Shown: positions 1-13,299 of the stretch, piece by piece
Numbering within the stretch: the stretch's first letter is position 1
How the letters are laid out: each line of letters begins with the position of its first letter
Origin: Poecilobothrus nobilitatus
Lineage: Eukaryota; Arthropoda; Insecta; Diptera; Dolichopodidae
Assembly (NCBI GenBank): GCA_947095535.1
Contig: OX352773.1
Coordinates: forward strand, 171,442,438 to 171,506,437
Length of the DNA stretch: 64,000 bases
Direction: 5' to 3'
Notes under the pieces: model-generated
The model's database searches: none
Told to the model about the DNA's origin: nothing
What the model saw: only the letters and a program-made list of their open reading frames with translations
Position numbers and translations under genes: made by a program

Positions 1-784
1 GCTTTTTTATTTTTAATTTTTAAAGATAAATCTTAAATGAAATTTTGAAATTTTATTAATTTCAAATGAGGTTTTCTTAGGTTATGTACCTTTTGGTTGA
101 AGGTTTTTATTATACTTACTTATATACTTAATATAAAAATTATCTGTAATGCTCGTTAAAATCACCAGCTATACATAATTAATATATTTTTATAGATTTC
201 TTTTATTGAATGTAAATTATTGTAAAAATTTGTCACATTGAAAAGTTTAAATTTGAAAAAAAAAAAAAAAAAAAATTCTACTTACAAAATACATACTTAA
301 TGGCAGAATATTTAATAAAAAAAACATTAATTACCTTGAATAAATTTATTAATAAATTTAAAATTAACAATAAGAAGTTAAGTAATAACTTTTGAAAAGA
401 AAATTCTTTAAATTATTTTTTGATGACCATCTTTTAACACTTTAAAATAATTTAACTATATTTTTATTTTAAATTTATTTTTTTATTTTTTTAATATAAA
501 ATAAAAAGTTGTAACTTATAATACTGACCTTATGTAAAAAGAAAAAAAAAAAAAACATTACAAAAAAAAAAAAGAAAAAAAAAACTTGTATGAAATTGAT
601 TTTTTATAAATATAAGCATATTAAATTTTAATTTTTTATAAATTACCATAATTTACTTATATGTTTTCTATATTAACCCTGAATTCTTTTAATCATATGT
701 AAAATTTATTAACAAAATTTTCAGAACTTTTCACACCCCACTAAGTATATAACTCTAAACTAAAATATGTAACGTATAAGTATG
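1..784. other. No gene seen; AT-rich low-complexity sequence
   Basis: Long A and T runs, with no coding frame, RNA gene or clear repeat. Confidence 0.6.
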
Positions 785-1644
785 TATTATCGACCTGTTA
801 ACGCTTTTTCTGAAAATAAAACTTATTAAACACATAATGCCTTTATAAATATTTTATTGAATGTTTTTGTAAAATAAAATTGTGTAGTTTAAAAAAAAAA
901 AAAAAACATTAAAATGCTTAAAAAAATGTCAGAAAAATATTAAACTTCTATTTTTATATTAAAAGTACCAATTATGTACATATATTACCGACTTAAGCAT
1001 TTTTTTGTTGATCTATTACCGACTTTTCATATACGTATTATCCGACTACTGAAATCAATAAAAATAATTTTTTAAATTAAAAATTCAAATTTATTTATAA
1101 AATAATAAAAATTAAAAAAATATAAATTAATTAATTCATAATATCATAAAAATAAACCAAAAACAAAATAATATAAAAATAAATTCATAATATCACAAAA
1201 AATTAGAAAATACTTAATACACAGTTTTCCAAAAGTTTCTTCTGTTCCTTTGTAAAAATGGTGGAAAGGCAACTTTTTTTTTTACATCTGGATATTTACC
1301 TTTAATTTTCTCTATTAAAGTAGATTTTGGTATTTTTTGAGATAAAAAATATTGTATATTTATACGTTTTCAACAATTTTAAAATTAAAAATTAAAATAA
1401 TTCAAAAAAAAATATTACTTTAAAACCAGAAAATGTTTGTACTAGTATGAAACTATGCACTTAAATATCACATAAATATAAGTTTTCGCGATTTTTTTTC
1501 TACATTTCTCTATTTTTTCTAATGTATTATATTGAGAAGAAAAAAAAGTTGTTAAAATACCGTACCCCGTTTATAAGTGATGAAATATTATTTTCATTAA
1601 AAATAATAGATTATAAGTCGGTAATACGTATTAGGTCGGTAATA
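785..1644 (-). mobile_element. Pogo/psq-type DNA transposon remnant with subterminal TATTAYCGACYT motifs
   Basis: The left side carries forward copies of the motif at 785-796 (TATTATCGACCT), 983-994, 1014-1025 and about 1036-1047. The right side carries inverted copies at 1615-1626 and 1633-1644. Between them, on the minus strand, lies a frameshifted piece of a psq/CENP-B-type transposase (1204-1339). The layout (short terminal motif, repeated inside both ends, helix-turn-helix transposase within) fits a decayed pogo/Tigger-like element. Exact ends and target duplication could not be fixed. It appears to be the same family as the remnant at 17.75-18.52 kb. Confidence 0.55.
1204..1339 (-). pseudogene. 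Transposase fragment, second half of psq helix-turn-helix plus CENP-B-like start
   Basis: Reading leftwards from 1339, the translation contains QKIPKSTLIEKIKGKYPD, then a poly-A run, then a shifted frame with LSTIFTKEQKKLLENCVL. In psq/CENP-B transposases (pogo, Tigger, Jerky) the recognition helix reads GIPKSTL, is followed by a basic G-K segment, and then by a linker of the form S-x-x-T-x-E-E/Q-x-x-L before the second DNA-binding domain. The order seen here matches. The reading frame changes across an A10 homopolymer, and a stop follows at about 1204, so it is a pseudogene fragment. Confidence 0.6.
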
Positions 1645-1867
1645 GGTACTTTTACGTTACTTGAATATGTTATGAGTTATGAATTTATAAAAATTTTTCT
1701 CCTCAATTATAAAGAAGTTTACCCAAGTATAGAATTGGTATTTTAAATTATAATTGGCAATTAATGGTTAATAAGAATTTTATAACTGTACATAAAAGAT
1801 TTGTCATCATTAAAATTTCTTTTCAATAAAATAAGTATTTTTTTTTTATTTTTATTAAATACTTTAA

Positions 1868-2392
1868 GGCCACTTCACACTATTTTTATTATTAGTTATA
1901 TGACTTTGAATGTGTATTGTATTGTAACTAGAAATATCATAATAGAAGAGAAATCATATATAGTGTGAACGTAAAAAAAAGTGACATCTTTATGTTATAA
2001 CGTTGTAAGAATATAAGTATCTATATTCAAATGACAAATTTCATTTTACCGATCGTTTCGATAACTTTTTGTATTGTCAAATAACAAAAACAAAATGAAA
2101 AGAAACAAATATAAATATATATAGGTATATACTATTTTATTATTTACTTAATTTATATTACAAAATAATTAAGTAAAATCTTTTTTTTTTTTTAAGCAAA
2201 AATTTAAAATTATTTCACTTTTAAGCTTTAAATACAGAAAAATACTTTGACACTATTACAATACAAAACAATGAACTCAAAATAGATTTTTATCGATATT
2301 CTATTCATTTTTCCCACTAATCAGCTGTTTAACATACTTAAGTAATACATTCCAAAAAGTCATATGATACAAACATATAATCTGAAGTGGTT
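1868..2392. mobile_element. MITE with CCACTTCA termini and possible TTAA duplication
   Basis: The left end reads GGCCACTTCACACTATTTTT and the right end, on the opposite strand, reads AACCACTTCAGATTATATG. Both continue with a shared TATGACTTT segment about 30 bases in. TTAA lies immediately outside both ends (1864-1867 and 2393-2396), as in piggyBac or Kolobok insertions, though TTAA is common in such AT-rich DNA. A second inverted match of the GTTCACACTAT end lies inside at 1953-1968, so the left arm may itself be a smaller fold-back. No coding remnant was seen. Confidence 0.5.
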
Positions 2393-2450
2393 TTAAATTA
2401 AGATTATAACATTATAGATTTATTTGACTTAAGTTCAGTATTTAGGTGTC

Positions 2451-2873
2451 GGATTCGATCTTTTTCTATTTTTGTACAAAAAAAAAAAACAATTAAAATA
2501 ATAAATTTCAGTGAAGGTTTCGATTGTTGATAGAACCATTAAGACTTTAATATTGACTTTTAAAATATTCATGTAAAATTTAAATTACTGTAAATATCTT
2601 TTAAAACTTCAAAATTATAAAATTTATAGTTTACCTTCCTTGATGATTCGATGTTCTTTCAAATAATATTCCAAACTTGGAAATGTAATTTTATTGGTTT
2701 AGACTGTAGGTACATGGTGGTTTTGAAAAAAAAAAAATTTTTTTTTTTTAAACCGGTACATTTTTTTAATTTGCTTGTTTTACTTTATTGTCGCTCCAAT
2801 GGACACACAACTGTTCATTATGTTTGCTATTTTTTTATTTGTACAATATCATAAAAAGATCGAATTCGATCTA
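2451..2873. repeat. Inverted-repeat segment ending in an AGATCGAATTCGATCT palindrome
   Basis: GGATTCGATCTTTTTCTATT followed by TTTGTAC at the left (about 2451-2477) is matched in inverse orientation near 2840-2870, which includes the perfect 16-bp palindrome AGATCGAATTCGATCT at 2858-2873. The interior is AT-rich with no coding remnant. It is likely a decayed MITE. Confidence 0.35.
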
Positions 2874-2971
2874 AAGATCTAATTCGAAAAGATTCGAATT
2901 AACTGTACGAAATTTCGAATTTGTTTTTTTAATATCTGTTTAAAATATCTATTGGTTTGTTAATATAGTTT

Positions 2972-3013
2972 AGTTATATAGTTAATATAGTTAGTTATAT
3001 AGTTAATATAGTT
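2972..3013. repeat. Two tandem copies of a 21-bp unit
   Basis: The 21-bp unit beginning AGTTATATAGTTAATATAG occurs twice head to tail, with a partial copy just before it. Confidence 0.7.
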
Positions 3014-6000
3014 GAATTGTTTAAGATAGCTCTCTTTATGTGCAGCCATAGTTGTAATTGTTGGCTTTCTTCATCATTGGTTAAATACTTATAAACCAGT
3101 AATCTGTTTTTTGTTTTAGTCAGCCCTACTTATTTTTGTAAAAGGTCAAATAGTAACTGTTTTCTTCAATGTTTCCTCTATTTGTTATTTTAGATTTAGA
3201 ATGTGTGGTTATTTTTGTAAAATAAAATGAAATATATATATATATAAAAATGAAGTATATTTTCAATTATTAAGTAAATTGTAAAATGTTGTATGTATTT
3301 CGAATAAACAGAATGGAATAATAAAAGTTATTACCTGCACAGAAATGCATATCCTTAATTTAACACACATTCTTAACACCATTTCCACAATATAAAATCA
3401 AAATTTCTTTTTTTTTTTTTCCCTATTTCTGAATCATTGTACTACTTAGTATAGTTAACTTATAACTATTGTGTAGTGGTTAGGATGCTTATCACATTAT
3501 GACTGTATTCACATATGGTATTCTAGAAACGGATCTCTGGTTACTTGGTATGTTTTGAAAATTCACATCTCTCGCAAAGAGAAAAAATAGTCGCAAAATA
3601 GATGCATATTTTATTGAATTAACTCCACCACCCTTTTGTTTAGGTATTCGAAACCAAGATGAGTTCTTGTTAATGTTATTATTAAAAAATATCTAAAATG
3701 TTTAATTAAAATAATGTTCCATTCCTAATTTTTATAACATTCTATAGAATTAAATTGAATTTCTTAATTATGTTTCTGAAATTATTTAAAATAACCTTTT
3801 GTTTTTTTTTTTTTTAATACTCAGTAAAAGTGATTTTTTAAGGATTAAAAATTAAATACTTAAGTATAATTACTTCAAGTACTATATTAAGTATAATTAT
3901 GTAAACAATGTACTTCTATAGGTAGGCACATATTTAAAATACTTAAAATGGAAAGATATCCTTTATTAAGTATCTCGTATAACTATATAAGTATATATGT
4001 TGTATTAATAATTATTATAATTAAAAAAAAAACTGAAATACAGTCAGGCTCTCTAATCAATTTAGAAATAAAATTTATATGGATAAAATAGAAATTGTTT
4101 TAATATTATCAAAAGATCTGCATTTAAAAAGAATATGATTACTTACGGAATTTAATATATATAGTTACAAAAATAACATATACTTAAGTCAGGTTTTTTT
4201 TCAAAAGTATTTTTATTATTGGAATGAATCAAATGTTTAATAGAAGACACGTATTCTATTTTAAAACATATAAGTCATATTCAACCAGCTTACTTAATAT
4301 ACACTGCCCTATTTTACATTCGTTGCAAAAATAACTTAAATCATTGAGTTATGATGTTTTTGTCGGTATTCATACTATTTTAAAAATAGTGAGTTACATT
4401 GTTTTTGAAATATTCAATTACATAATACTTATAAGTATAGTATATACTTCTTACTTATATGAAATAAAATAATCCAACATATCCAATACATATCCAACTA
4501 AACATGAAAAGGTGACGAAAGTTATACTCTGCAACTGTTGGTGAGGTGAGTAACTGTACTCTGTAAAAGGTATATATGCTGTCTTATATTAACTTTTAAA
4601 GTTTTAACTATAGCTTTGGCATAATCTACTATCTAGTACTACATATGTTCTTTTGTCTATTCTTTATAATCCCGCTCTCGCTTTTCTTCAAACTTTACAT
4701 GTGCTTAGAAATGATTAAACATGTTACGTTATAGTCCCTGTTCCCGATGACAGCATTTTGGGAGTGAAATTGTCTTCCTAAGTGTAATTTTGTAAATTTT
4801 TTTAAGAATGGTATACTTTTAAATCCTCAAAAATTTAACATTAGTTAGTGGTTATTTTTTGAATTTAGTTAGTTAGTAATGCTTATCTTCTTCTTAGTTG
4901 GCAAATAAAAATATGTACTTACATTCAAATTTTTTTTTTCTATTTTGTAACTAAAACTATATTTGGAATTTTTTAACAAAATGCATATTTTTAGATAAGT
5001 AAAGATAAGATATTGGTAAAAGATCTCTTGTGTTCAAGAGATATATGATGGCACTTTGATGATGACATTATTGGGAACCCGAACCATCAAAGGACATGTT
5101 TATTCATGTCCAAGAAATATTTGAACAAAATTGGGAAAAAGTTTGAAAGCGGGAGTTTAACTAAATTATTGAAGTTCTTAGAAGTTGCGGGATCCCTTGT
5201 GAAGTATATTTTAGATATATATACATATATAGAAATTTATAAATTATACTTATAGTATAGCATATTTTTCTTTCAATTATAATTAAGTAAGTATATTCTT
5301 TAAAAGCAAACTTAGAGTGGGATATCTATACTTAGAAATCAGAACACCACCTTCCGTAAATGTAGAAAATATTTCAAATCATTGTACTAAAATTATTTTA
5401 AATATTAAAATCATTGTAAAAAAGAAACAAATCATTCTAAATATAATTCAGAATATATAACTACTTAATGATTACAACATTGTGACTAAAAATGTAATGC
5501 TATTAAAGTTAAATGCATGTAAGTATTCGTATAAATTTGTAATCACTTTTATGTTGTACGTACAAAATTTGTAATTTATCTTCTTTCCTTCTTAAAGTAA
5601 TGACTGTTTTCTTTCTTTTTTTGTTTTATTTTTTCGATTCAACTTTTACTTCACCTTCCGTGTAAAAGAAAATACATACATAAGTAAGTATATATATACC
5701 TTTCTAGATGTCCTGTTTAGATTAACTTGTCTGAAAGAAAGAAAGAAATCAAATAAGAACATTATTTTGGTAAAATTCCAAAAAATGACTATACATTGTA
5801 TACGTAAATTTATTACGTCTTTTTTTTTCGATTTAGCACTAAGTAGTAATTTTTACATATACAGAATTTAATACATTGTGCAGTACTATAAAACAATGTA
5901 TGTATATACATATGTACTTATATATATGTACATACTTATGTGTACTTATTCACGATAATAAAACCTAAGACAATAATAAATTTTGATAAGTACTTATTTA

Positions 6001-6230
6001 CTTTTAAAAAATAAAATTATCATTTTTTTTTTCTAATGTGGGTCAATAATATGAATGGTGGTTGGTTAGTTGGTGGTGGTTAGATACAAAAAAAAAAGTG
6101 ATTAACTAAATACATTTTAATTTTTACTTTAGTAATAAAATTTTGAATTTTATTAATTTTATTCTTGTCATGATGTGTTGTATATTCTTTTTTTTATTAC
6201 TTATTTATATTAAATATTCGTTAAATCTTG
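3014..6230. other. No gene seen
   Basis: AT-rich, with TATATGTACATA runs. The two hairpins at 5.05 kb are the only structure noted. A somewhat G+C-richer stretch at 4510-4780 has no recognised content. Confidence 0.5.
5054..5111. repeat. Two adjacent perfect short hairpins
   Basis: CTTTGATG (5054-5061) pairs with CATCAAAG (5085-5092), and GGACATG (5092-5098) pairs with CATGTCC (5105-5111). They sit in a locally G+C-richer stretch. They may be a decayed element or chance. Confidence 0.4.
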
Positions 6231-6602
6231 AATGGGTCTGCTAAGTTATGTCGATTTTTAAAATTTCAATTCATAAAATGTCGATGCTAAATATTATGTC
6301 AACTTGTACAATATAACGATTCTTGAAATGTCAATTCTAAAATGTTGATTTTTAAAATATCGACTTTCTAAAAGTAAAAAATTTTCGAATAAAAATTTAT
6401 ATGTAAATTTTTTAAATTTTGTCGATATTCTAAGAATCGAAATTTTCTCAGTCAATATTTTGGAAAGTCGACATTTTAGTACAATCGACATTTTAGTACA
6501 ATCGACATTTTTGGAAAATTTAATGTCAGTCGACTTAATGGAAATTTTTTATCAGTCGACTTCTATATAAAAATCTATAGTTATAAAATAAGGGTCCCAT
6601 CT
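6231..6602. mobile_element. Fold-back element built from TCGACATTTT motifs
   Basis: The ends are related in inverse orientation: ATGGGTCTGCTAAGTTATG on the left and ATGGGACCCTTATTTTATA read from the right. The right arm has two exact tandem copies of TCGACATTTTAGTACAA (6468-6484 and 6485-6501) followed by a third partial copy and GTCGAC sites. The left arm has the inverse motif, AAAATGTCGA, several times. The 65-codon open frame across it is a by-product of these repeats. Confidence 0.5.
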
Positions 6603-9600
6603 TGAATATTATTGTAAATAACATCTAACATGGTAACTACAAGTATATATTTTGAAAATTAAAGCTAAAATTATTTGAAAGAATATTTTCTAAGAAAATC
6701 CATCCCTTTTGTGATTGAAAATTATAAAGGATTTGTATATAAAATTGCCAACTATGTAATTTTGCGTGTTTATTCCCTATATCCTATAAATATATGTATA
6801 TGTACTATGTAGTTATGTATGTATCTATTTCAAAATCTGAAAAAGGTTTGATTCTGTTTAATTATGTATAGATTAAATCACCCACACACTTATAATTAGT
6901 TTTTTGACTTTTAAATTATTTTGTGTATATACATAAAATGTTCACATTGACCTTGAATATACTGTTAAGTTTTACATGAATGAAATTGTAAAAAGATAGT
7001 GGGTGGTTGCATGGGGCAGTGTAATGAATGATTTAAATATCTTATATTTATTTATTTATTTATTCTTTTTTTTTTTGTAACCTGAGAGAAATTTATATTA
7101 GTAAATTAGATTTTAATACTTACTAAGTAATTTTAATCAAATCAATATTTTTTTTGTGATATCTTAAGATGCAGGATACATCTTAAAAGGGAAATTTTTA
7201 GAGTTTCTTGATAGTTATACTTAAGTATGACAAAATGAATGTCCCCCAGTATAATCAGAATAATTCAGACATGATGAACATGAACTTATAAAATTTATTT
7301 ACGTACTTTAGAATGATCCATAAATAATTAAAAGAAGAAAGATTTTAAGTTTTAGAAGTCGGTTTAAAATCGTAAGCAGAGATAGTAGAAATAGGATCGA
7401 TAGGGTAGAATAAATACGATTAAATACGATTAGAATGGACAATCAAAGATTCATTATAAGTAGGTAAGTATTATGTGGATGGAGGTAATTAAAAAATTTA
7501 ATTTTAATTGCAGAGTAAAAAAAAAAATGTTTACATAATATGATTTGACTGTTAATGGTTACTTGTATAGATTTTAGATATTTTATTTTTTTTTTTTTTT
7601 TCTTCTAAGAATTAATTTTTAAAAATTTTATTATTGAAGTAAAAAATAAATTTAAAAAGAATTAAAGATTAAATAAATTTTTTTTTTTTTCCTGTGAAAA
7701 AGTTTTACTTTAACTCTATTTATACTTAATTTAATTCTTCAGAAATAATTTTCATTATTGTTTTATAAATATTTTTCTTAAGAACACTTTCATTAAAATC
7801 ATTTTTTATATAGCATATTTTAAACTTTTATTTCAATACTTACTATTTTTTCTTCCATTAAATTTTTTTTTTTGTTTTAAATATTAATTAAAATCACTTA
7901 AAAAAAAAACATTTTTCTTAATTGTGTGGAGTTTGTAGCAAAGTACAAAAAAAAAAAAAAAAACAATTAACTATGAAAAAAAAGAAAAATTACCTTAAGT
8001 ATAATTTATGCTAACCATGTACACATATAAGTGAAATACATAAAACTTTTCTTCTCTATGCTGATTACAAAAATATGACCGTGACACGTGATTTTATAGA
8101 ATTTATCTCAATTGAAACTTTGTACTTATTATATATATATATACGTACATAAGTATGTATATAGAGCTATACATTTTTTTAATTGATAATTTTTTTTTTT
8201 TTGTTTTTTGTCTAATAACTAAATGAAAGCTTTAAAAATTTATGGAACTGTCAGAAACATAAAAAAAAAAAAAAAAATTAAACAAAAATATCAATTTTAA
8301 GAATTTATTATAAATTAAACTTAGAAAAACAAATTTTTTCTCTACATTTAATACTAACTTAGTCACCTATACGTAAAGAAAAATTATTTTTTATCATTTA
8401 AAATAATATTTTAAAACTGTAGAGTTACATGTTTTATGTTACCCGTTATAAGATATGTTTTATGGGCGTCTCCATGGATATCCTGAAAAAAGAAAAATCA
8501 TCTTCGAAAAAAATTCTGAATAAGAACTTAATTCTGAATTAAGAAAAATCTTAAAAAAAAAATCTTGAACAAACTAGAAAATAAAATCTTAAATTAAAAT
8601 TATTTATTTTTGAAATGATTTGAAATTTTGACACCAATTATTACAAATTATTGGAATCTTGATTTTGTAACTGACTCTAAAATCCTTTTTATAATTATTT
8701 ATTATAAAGTGAACTTCCTGTGTAGAACTCCGTACATGGAAAAACTCCGTAGAGCTCCAAAATTAGCAAGAAAAAATTCTGCCCCGCCCTCAAACCACCG
8801 CTAAAAAAATTTATTGAAATCCAAATTTTGTAGCCAACTCTAAAATCCCTCCCAAGTAATTATTATTTTTTTTTTATATAAGTATTATGTAGATATTACA
8901 ACAACAAGTCATTTATATAATACATATACAGTATATATTTTTCTTTTTCAAGATTTTTTTTTTCAGAAAAATAGGGTGCTCCCTCCGTTTTATGTTATTC
9001 TTTCTACAGAGTAGTCTAATTAGTTGTTTAACACTTTCGTGAATATAAATAAGAAATAATCTGTATGAATCTAAAGATTTCGAAATAAAATTTGAATAGA
9101 CTAACTAAGTAAATTAAATTCATATAAAAGATAAGATACCGTGAAGATAAAATGAACCGAAATTTTTTCTCTATTTTGTTACTGTTTCCAATATGTGTAT
9201 GTTAAAATATATTTCATTTTAATCGATTTGACAGAGTACATTTTTTTTTTTTTTTGTATACATAAGTAAATTTCAATTAATTTGATTTAAATTTCATTTT
9301 TGATATTTGCAATTTTTCAATCAAAATTTAAAGCCAATTATAATTCCTTAAAAAATAGAAAAAAAAAAAGGCTTCAGTTCAAAAATTGAAAATTGAATTT
9401 TTGTTAATGCAAAACAAATTACTTTGAAAATCAATAAAAAGTTTTAAAAGTATCAAATTTTTTATTTACTTATTTTCAAAAAAAAAAAAAAAAAAATCTA
9501 AAAATCTTTAACTTTTTTACTTTTGTTTTTTTTTTTTTCTAGATATTTAAATTTTATTACGTATAGCTTTTATGTTTTCTTACCTTGAAATTTAATTTGA

Positions 9601-12600
9601 ATTCAATTGGTATTGCATAGTTAATAGCAAATTCCACCTCCCATTTTCATTATCGTTATTTTTAATTATTATTTTTTTTTTTAAATGAGTTAAAAAAAAA
9701 AAGTACATATTTATAAAAAAAAATTTTCATTCTGTACGCCTGCCTGTCTATCTTTTGTATCCCGCCTATCTTTTAGAAACGTCTAAAATTATAAACTTGA
9801 TATTTTTAAGCAAATACGTTCTTTCAGAGCATAACTTAACTTTTGTCACCGTTTGTGAAGGACAATATAGGTCAAATGCATTAAATTTAGCTGGAACTCA
9901 AATCTCATTGTTTCAAACAAAAATACGAGTTTTGTTTGAAAAAGTGAAATTTGAATTTAAGTTTAAGAGTTTAAGTTTTATGTAATCGAGCCAGTGCGTT
10001 CATTGGAATTTTGTTATTTTAAGACATATAAGCTGACCTGAATTTTTACCAATCTATAAAGTTTTTCTTATTAAATAGTATGGTGCAGAGTTTATCTAAA
10101 ATTCCAAAAAAAAAAAAATTGGTGTATAAGTATAGTTATTTTGATTTCTCAGAAGTTTTCTTACAAAAAAAAAAAAAAAAAAACTAATTAAGTACTAATT
10201 TGGAGTATAGATACTACATCCGAAAGGAAAAGGAGTCTCTAAATTCATTATTTTCTTTATTTATTTTTTAAACTGAAACTATATTTATATGGGCATACGT
10301 TAAGAAATTTTAATGCAAAAATAGTCACAATTTTTTATAGAATGCTTTTTATTGTTACTTTGAAATGCACGTCTTTAAAAAAAAACTGCTTTTACATATA
10401 CTGCCTTGATTTTTTTATAACAAAAAAAAAATATCTAAAAGTTTATACGTAGGTATATGTATGTTATACTAAAGTATATGCAAAAAAATAAAAATTATTT
10501 TTAAAACAGCAGCTTGTTGAATATTTTATTTTTGTTTTGTTTTTTTTTTTTACCTAAAAAATTTTAAATTGATTTTTTAGCCGTAAATTGCCTTTAATGG
10601 AAAATAAATAAAGTTAAAAAAAAAAAAAACAACTTTATTTTTATGCAAATTTCTAACTTTACTGCCAGTCTATTGACTTTTTTTTTTTGTTTAAAATTTT
10701 ATAAGTAAATGTTTTAAATGGATATATGTATGTGTACACGTATGTTTGTAAATAATAAAATAAAACAAAAATATATATACCTACTTATATATATTTCCTA
10801 ACAACAACTTTAAAAAAATATACTAGTTATAAGCAAAAAAATAACATATGTAACATTAAAATTAAAAAAACAAAAAAAAATTAAATTTAAATCAATTCAC
10901 CTAAACTCTGTATATATATATTTATGTATATGTATATATATGTGTATGTATTTATTTAATACCTACTCCTATACTTATCTATAAAATTAAGTTTTATTGC
11001 ATGAAAATTTAGAAGACTTATATGCTATTTAATTAAAGCTGTGTAATATTATATTTATATACATACTTATATACTTATTAATAATACTTAATATACTTAT
11101 ATATCTACATATATGTACATAAAAATTTATTTTATTGTTATAAATCATACATAATAAATGAACATTACTTATGTTTGATTTAATAATTATATGTTTGATT
11201 TATTTTATATATACATACGTATATATATATATATTTAACAATTAAATGTTTATTTAAAAATGTACTTAATGTTACCAGTGATTATTAAATTCTTTTTTAA
11301 TTGTCAATTTATTATAAAATAAAAAAAAAAATAAAAAATTTAAAAAAAATATATACCAAAGGTTAGGTACTAATGAATTTTAATATAAAATATATTAAGT
11401 AAGTAGATGTGAAGCTTCACCCATTTTTTTTTTTTTATTAATTGAAAGGGATTTGTAAGAAAACGTCAATTTCATTTTAATTGTTGTTTTTTCACTAAAA
11501 CTTTTTTTCATTAAAACTTTAATTAATTAATATAAAAAATTAATAAAATATAAAAACCCCCTCTGTGTTAACTCCTTATGTGTTGTATTATTTTAGCTTT
11601 TATTTATGAAATTAGATTCTTTTACTTAGACTTTACCTCTACTTAGAAAAATTACCTAAGTACTTATACTTAAAAAAAATCACACTTTAAAAGTTACATT
11701 TGTTTTGGAAAAATGGACGATCCATCATCAGATGAGTACTTCACGTAATGTTTGAATTTTTAATGTATATGGGAAATTTATAATATTCCAAAATCGTATC
11801 AAAATGTGAATACATGATTCTTTTTCTTCTTGAGCTCCAATTACTGGATATTTACCAATTACTGAATGTTTACCATGACATTTTTGAAGCTCTCTATCCT
11901 ACGATGTATGGATTACTTCTCGTCATCGTTTGGAGATCCGTTCATTGCTTGTTGTTTGTCAGACGGGACATTGGACTTTCAAACATGCCTTCTGCCTTCA
12001 ATTTTACAATAGTTATCTTTATTTAAATTTGTTTTTTTTTTGTTTTATAAATTTTTAAAGAAATATTAGAAAAAGATACCAGAAAGTTTAATTTTTCTTA
12101 ATTATAATTTATTGTAAACTAAGAAGAGTTGTTTAAAATGGAAATATTTTAAATGTTTATAAATATAAAACTAATATCTATAAACTAATTATTATAAAAA
12201 GGAAAACTAATTTCTATTGCAAAAATGGTGCATATTTAAATAACCGTAATCATTTTTAATTCTATATTTTGAAATGTATATCTTCTTTCGTGGTAAGAAG
12301 TATGCCAAATTCTAGAGACTCTTAAAAAACAATGAGCGCATCACGTAAAAATGTTATTTCAAAAATTTAACATACTTATGTATGTATAGAAACCAAAACA
12401 AATATAAACACAAATAGTCATTACAATAATTACTTAAGTAATTAAGAGTTGAAGAAGTTTTAACTTTAATGCAGAATTACTGCCGGTTATATTATTTTGT
12501 TGTTGTTGCTCATATTCTAATGGAAAACCTAATAAATAAACAAATAAAACTTTTGAAATATTTAAATAGTATAAGGGTTTAATTCATGATACAGTTTACA

Positions 12601-12670
12601 ATTTTAGAATCCATCGTTTAACTTGAGGTCCCATGCAAAAAAAAAACTCAATTTCATCAATAATCGGGAG
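6603..12670. other. No gene seen
   Basis: AT-rich, with a dispersed repeat at 8.64-8.94 kb. A more balanced stretch at 11700-12030 has open frames that match nothing I recognise. A TGTACGCCTGCCTGTCTATC tract at 9734 is a weak candidate for the GTCCG repeat family. Confidence 0.5.
8640..8935. repeat. Dispersed repeat, two head-to-tail partial copies
   Basis: TTTTGTAACTGACTCTAAAATCC (8662-8684) recurs as TTTTGTAGCCAACTCTAAAATCC about 166 bases on, the second followed by TAATTATTATTTTTTTTTTA and a CAACAACAAGTCATTTATAT tail. A third copy lies at 18.90-19.02 kb. Between the copies is a G+C-richer stretch (TCTGCCCCGCCCTCAAACCA). The class is unknown. Confidence 0.45.
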
Positions 12671-12671
12671 A

Positions 12672-12755
12672 GTCTAGTGTTGTCGTTGTGAATATGTCTA
12701 AAGCTTTCGATATAGTATGATATGATCCAACGATGGCTAAAATGCTACTCCCGTA
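12672..12755 (+). pseudogene. LINE reverse-transcriptase fragment (SKAFD motif)
   Basis: The frame from 12679 reads VVVVNMSKAFDIV, a stop, then a segment ending MAKMLL. This matches the F-x-D-x-S/x-K-A-F-D-x-V-x-H block of non-LTR reverse transcriptases, which contains the first catalytic aspartate. One stop codon interrupts it. It lies just upstream of another LINE fragment at 13.0-13.3 kb on the same strand and may belong to the same insertion. Confidence 0.5.
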
Positions 12756-13019
12756 AAAAAAATTACTATACAAATAAATTTACATAGTTTGAAGAAATTT
12801 TATGGATACTTTTTGATATTTTAAAACCTTATGCTTGCGTAATAGCTATATGATCATTGTTTTCATATACTTATACGGTAAAATTTGAAAAGAGTAATTG
12901 TTTCACTAATTACATTCATGTAAAGCCTTTTTAATTTCTATTTCTTTAATCTTATATAAGAATATGTAGTTTGATTATCTGTTTTTTCTATCCATAAATT
13001 ATGAAACAAACAAAATTAT

Positions 13020-13290
13020 CAAGGCAAACAAAGCTCATAATATACAAAACTATAATTCGACCAGTAGTTATATATGGATGGAAAAATATGGACGTTAACT
13101 GTAGCAGACGAAAATAATCTAAGAGTTTTTGAAAAAAAAATCTTACGAAAAATTTTTGGCACCAGAAGGATGGAAAACGGCGAATATGAGTGTTGCAAAT
13201 TATAAATTGGAAAAATGTTGCTCAAGATCGTGATGCCTGGAGAGATGTTGTGAAGAAGGCCAACGCTCACATCGAGCTGTAGAGCCAAAA
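13020..13290 (+). pseudogene. C-terminal fragment of a LINE ORF2
   Basis: Three frames are needed: one gives LIIYKTIIRPVVIYG, the next WTLTVADENNLRVFEKKILR, and the last NWKNVAQDRDAWRDVVKKA ending AHIEL and a stop. This is the order of the thumb and C-terminal region of many insect LINE polyproteins: the I-x-P-V-x-x-Y-G block, then L-x-x-F-E-x-K-I-L-R, then a closing A-Q-D-R-x-x-W stretch. The end resembles that of the minus-strand LINE at 45.1 kb (WKRVAQDR, ending AHQGL), so both are probably one family. Confidence 0.6.
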
Positions 13291-13299
13291 GAAAAAGAC

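Noticed and set aside
3464..3500. tRNA-like TGTAGTGGTTAGGATGCTTA segment
   Set aside because: It resembles an A-box arm, but no B box or closing stem follows, so neither a tRNA nor a SINE can be supported.
11814..12026. 70-codon plus-strand frame in a less AT-rich stretch
   Set aside because: I compared all frames with LINE and transposase C-termini and found no convincing motif; no splice sites bound it cleanly.
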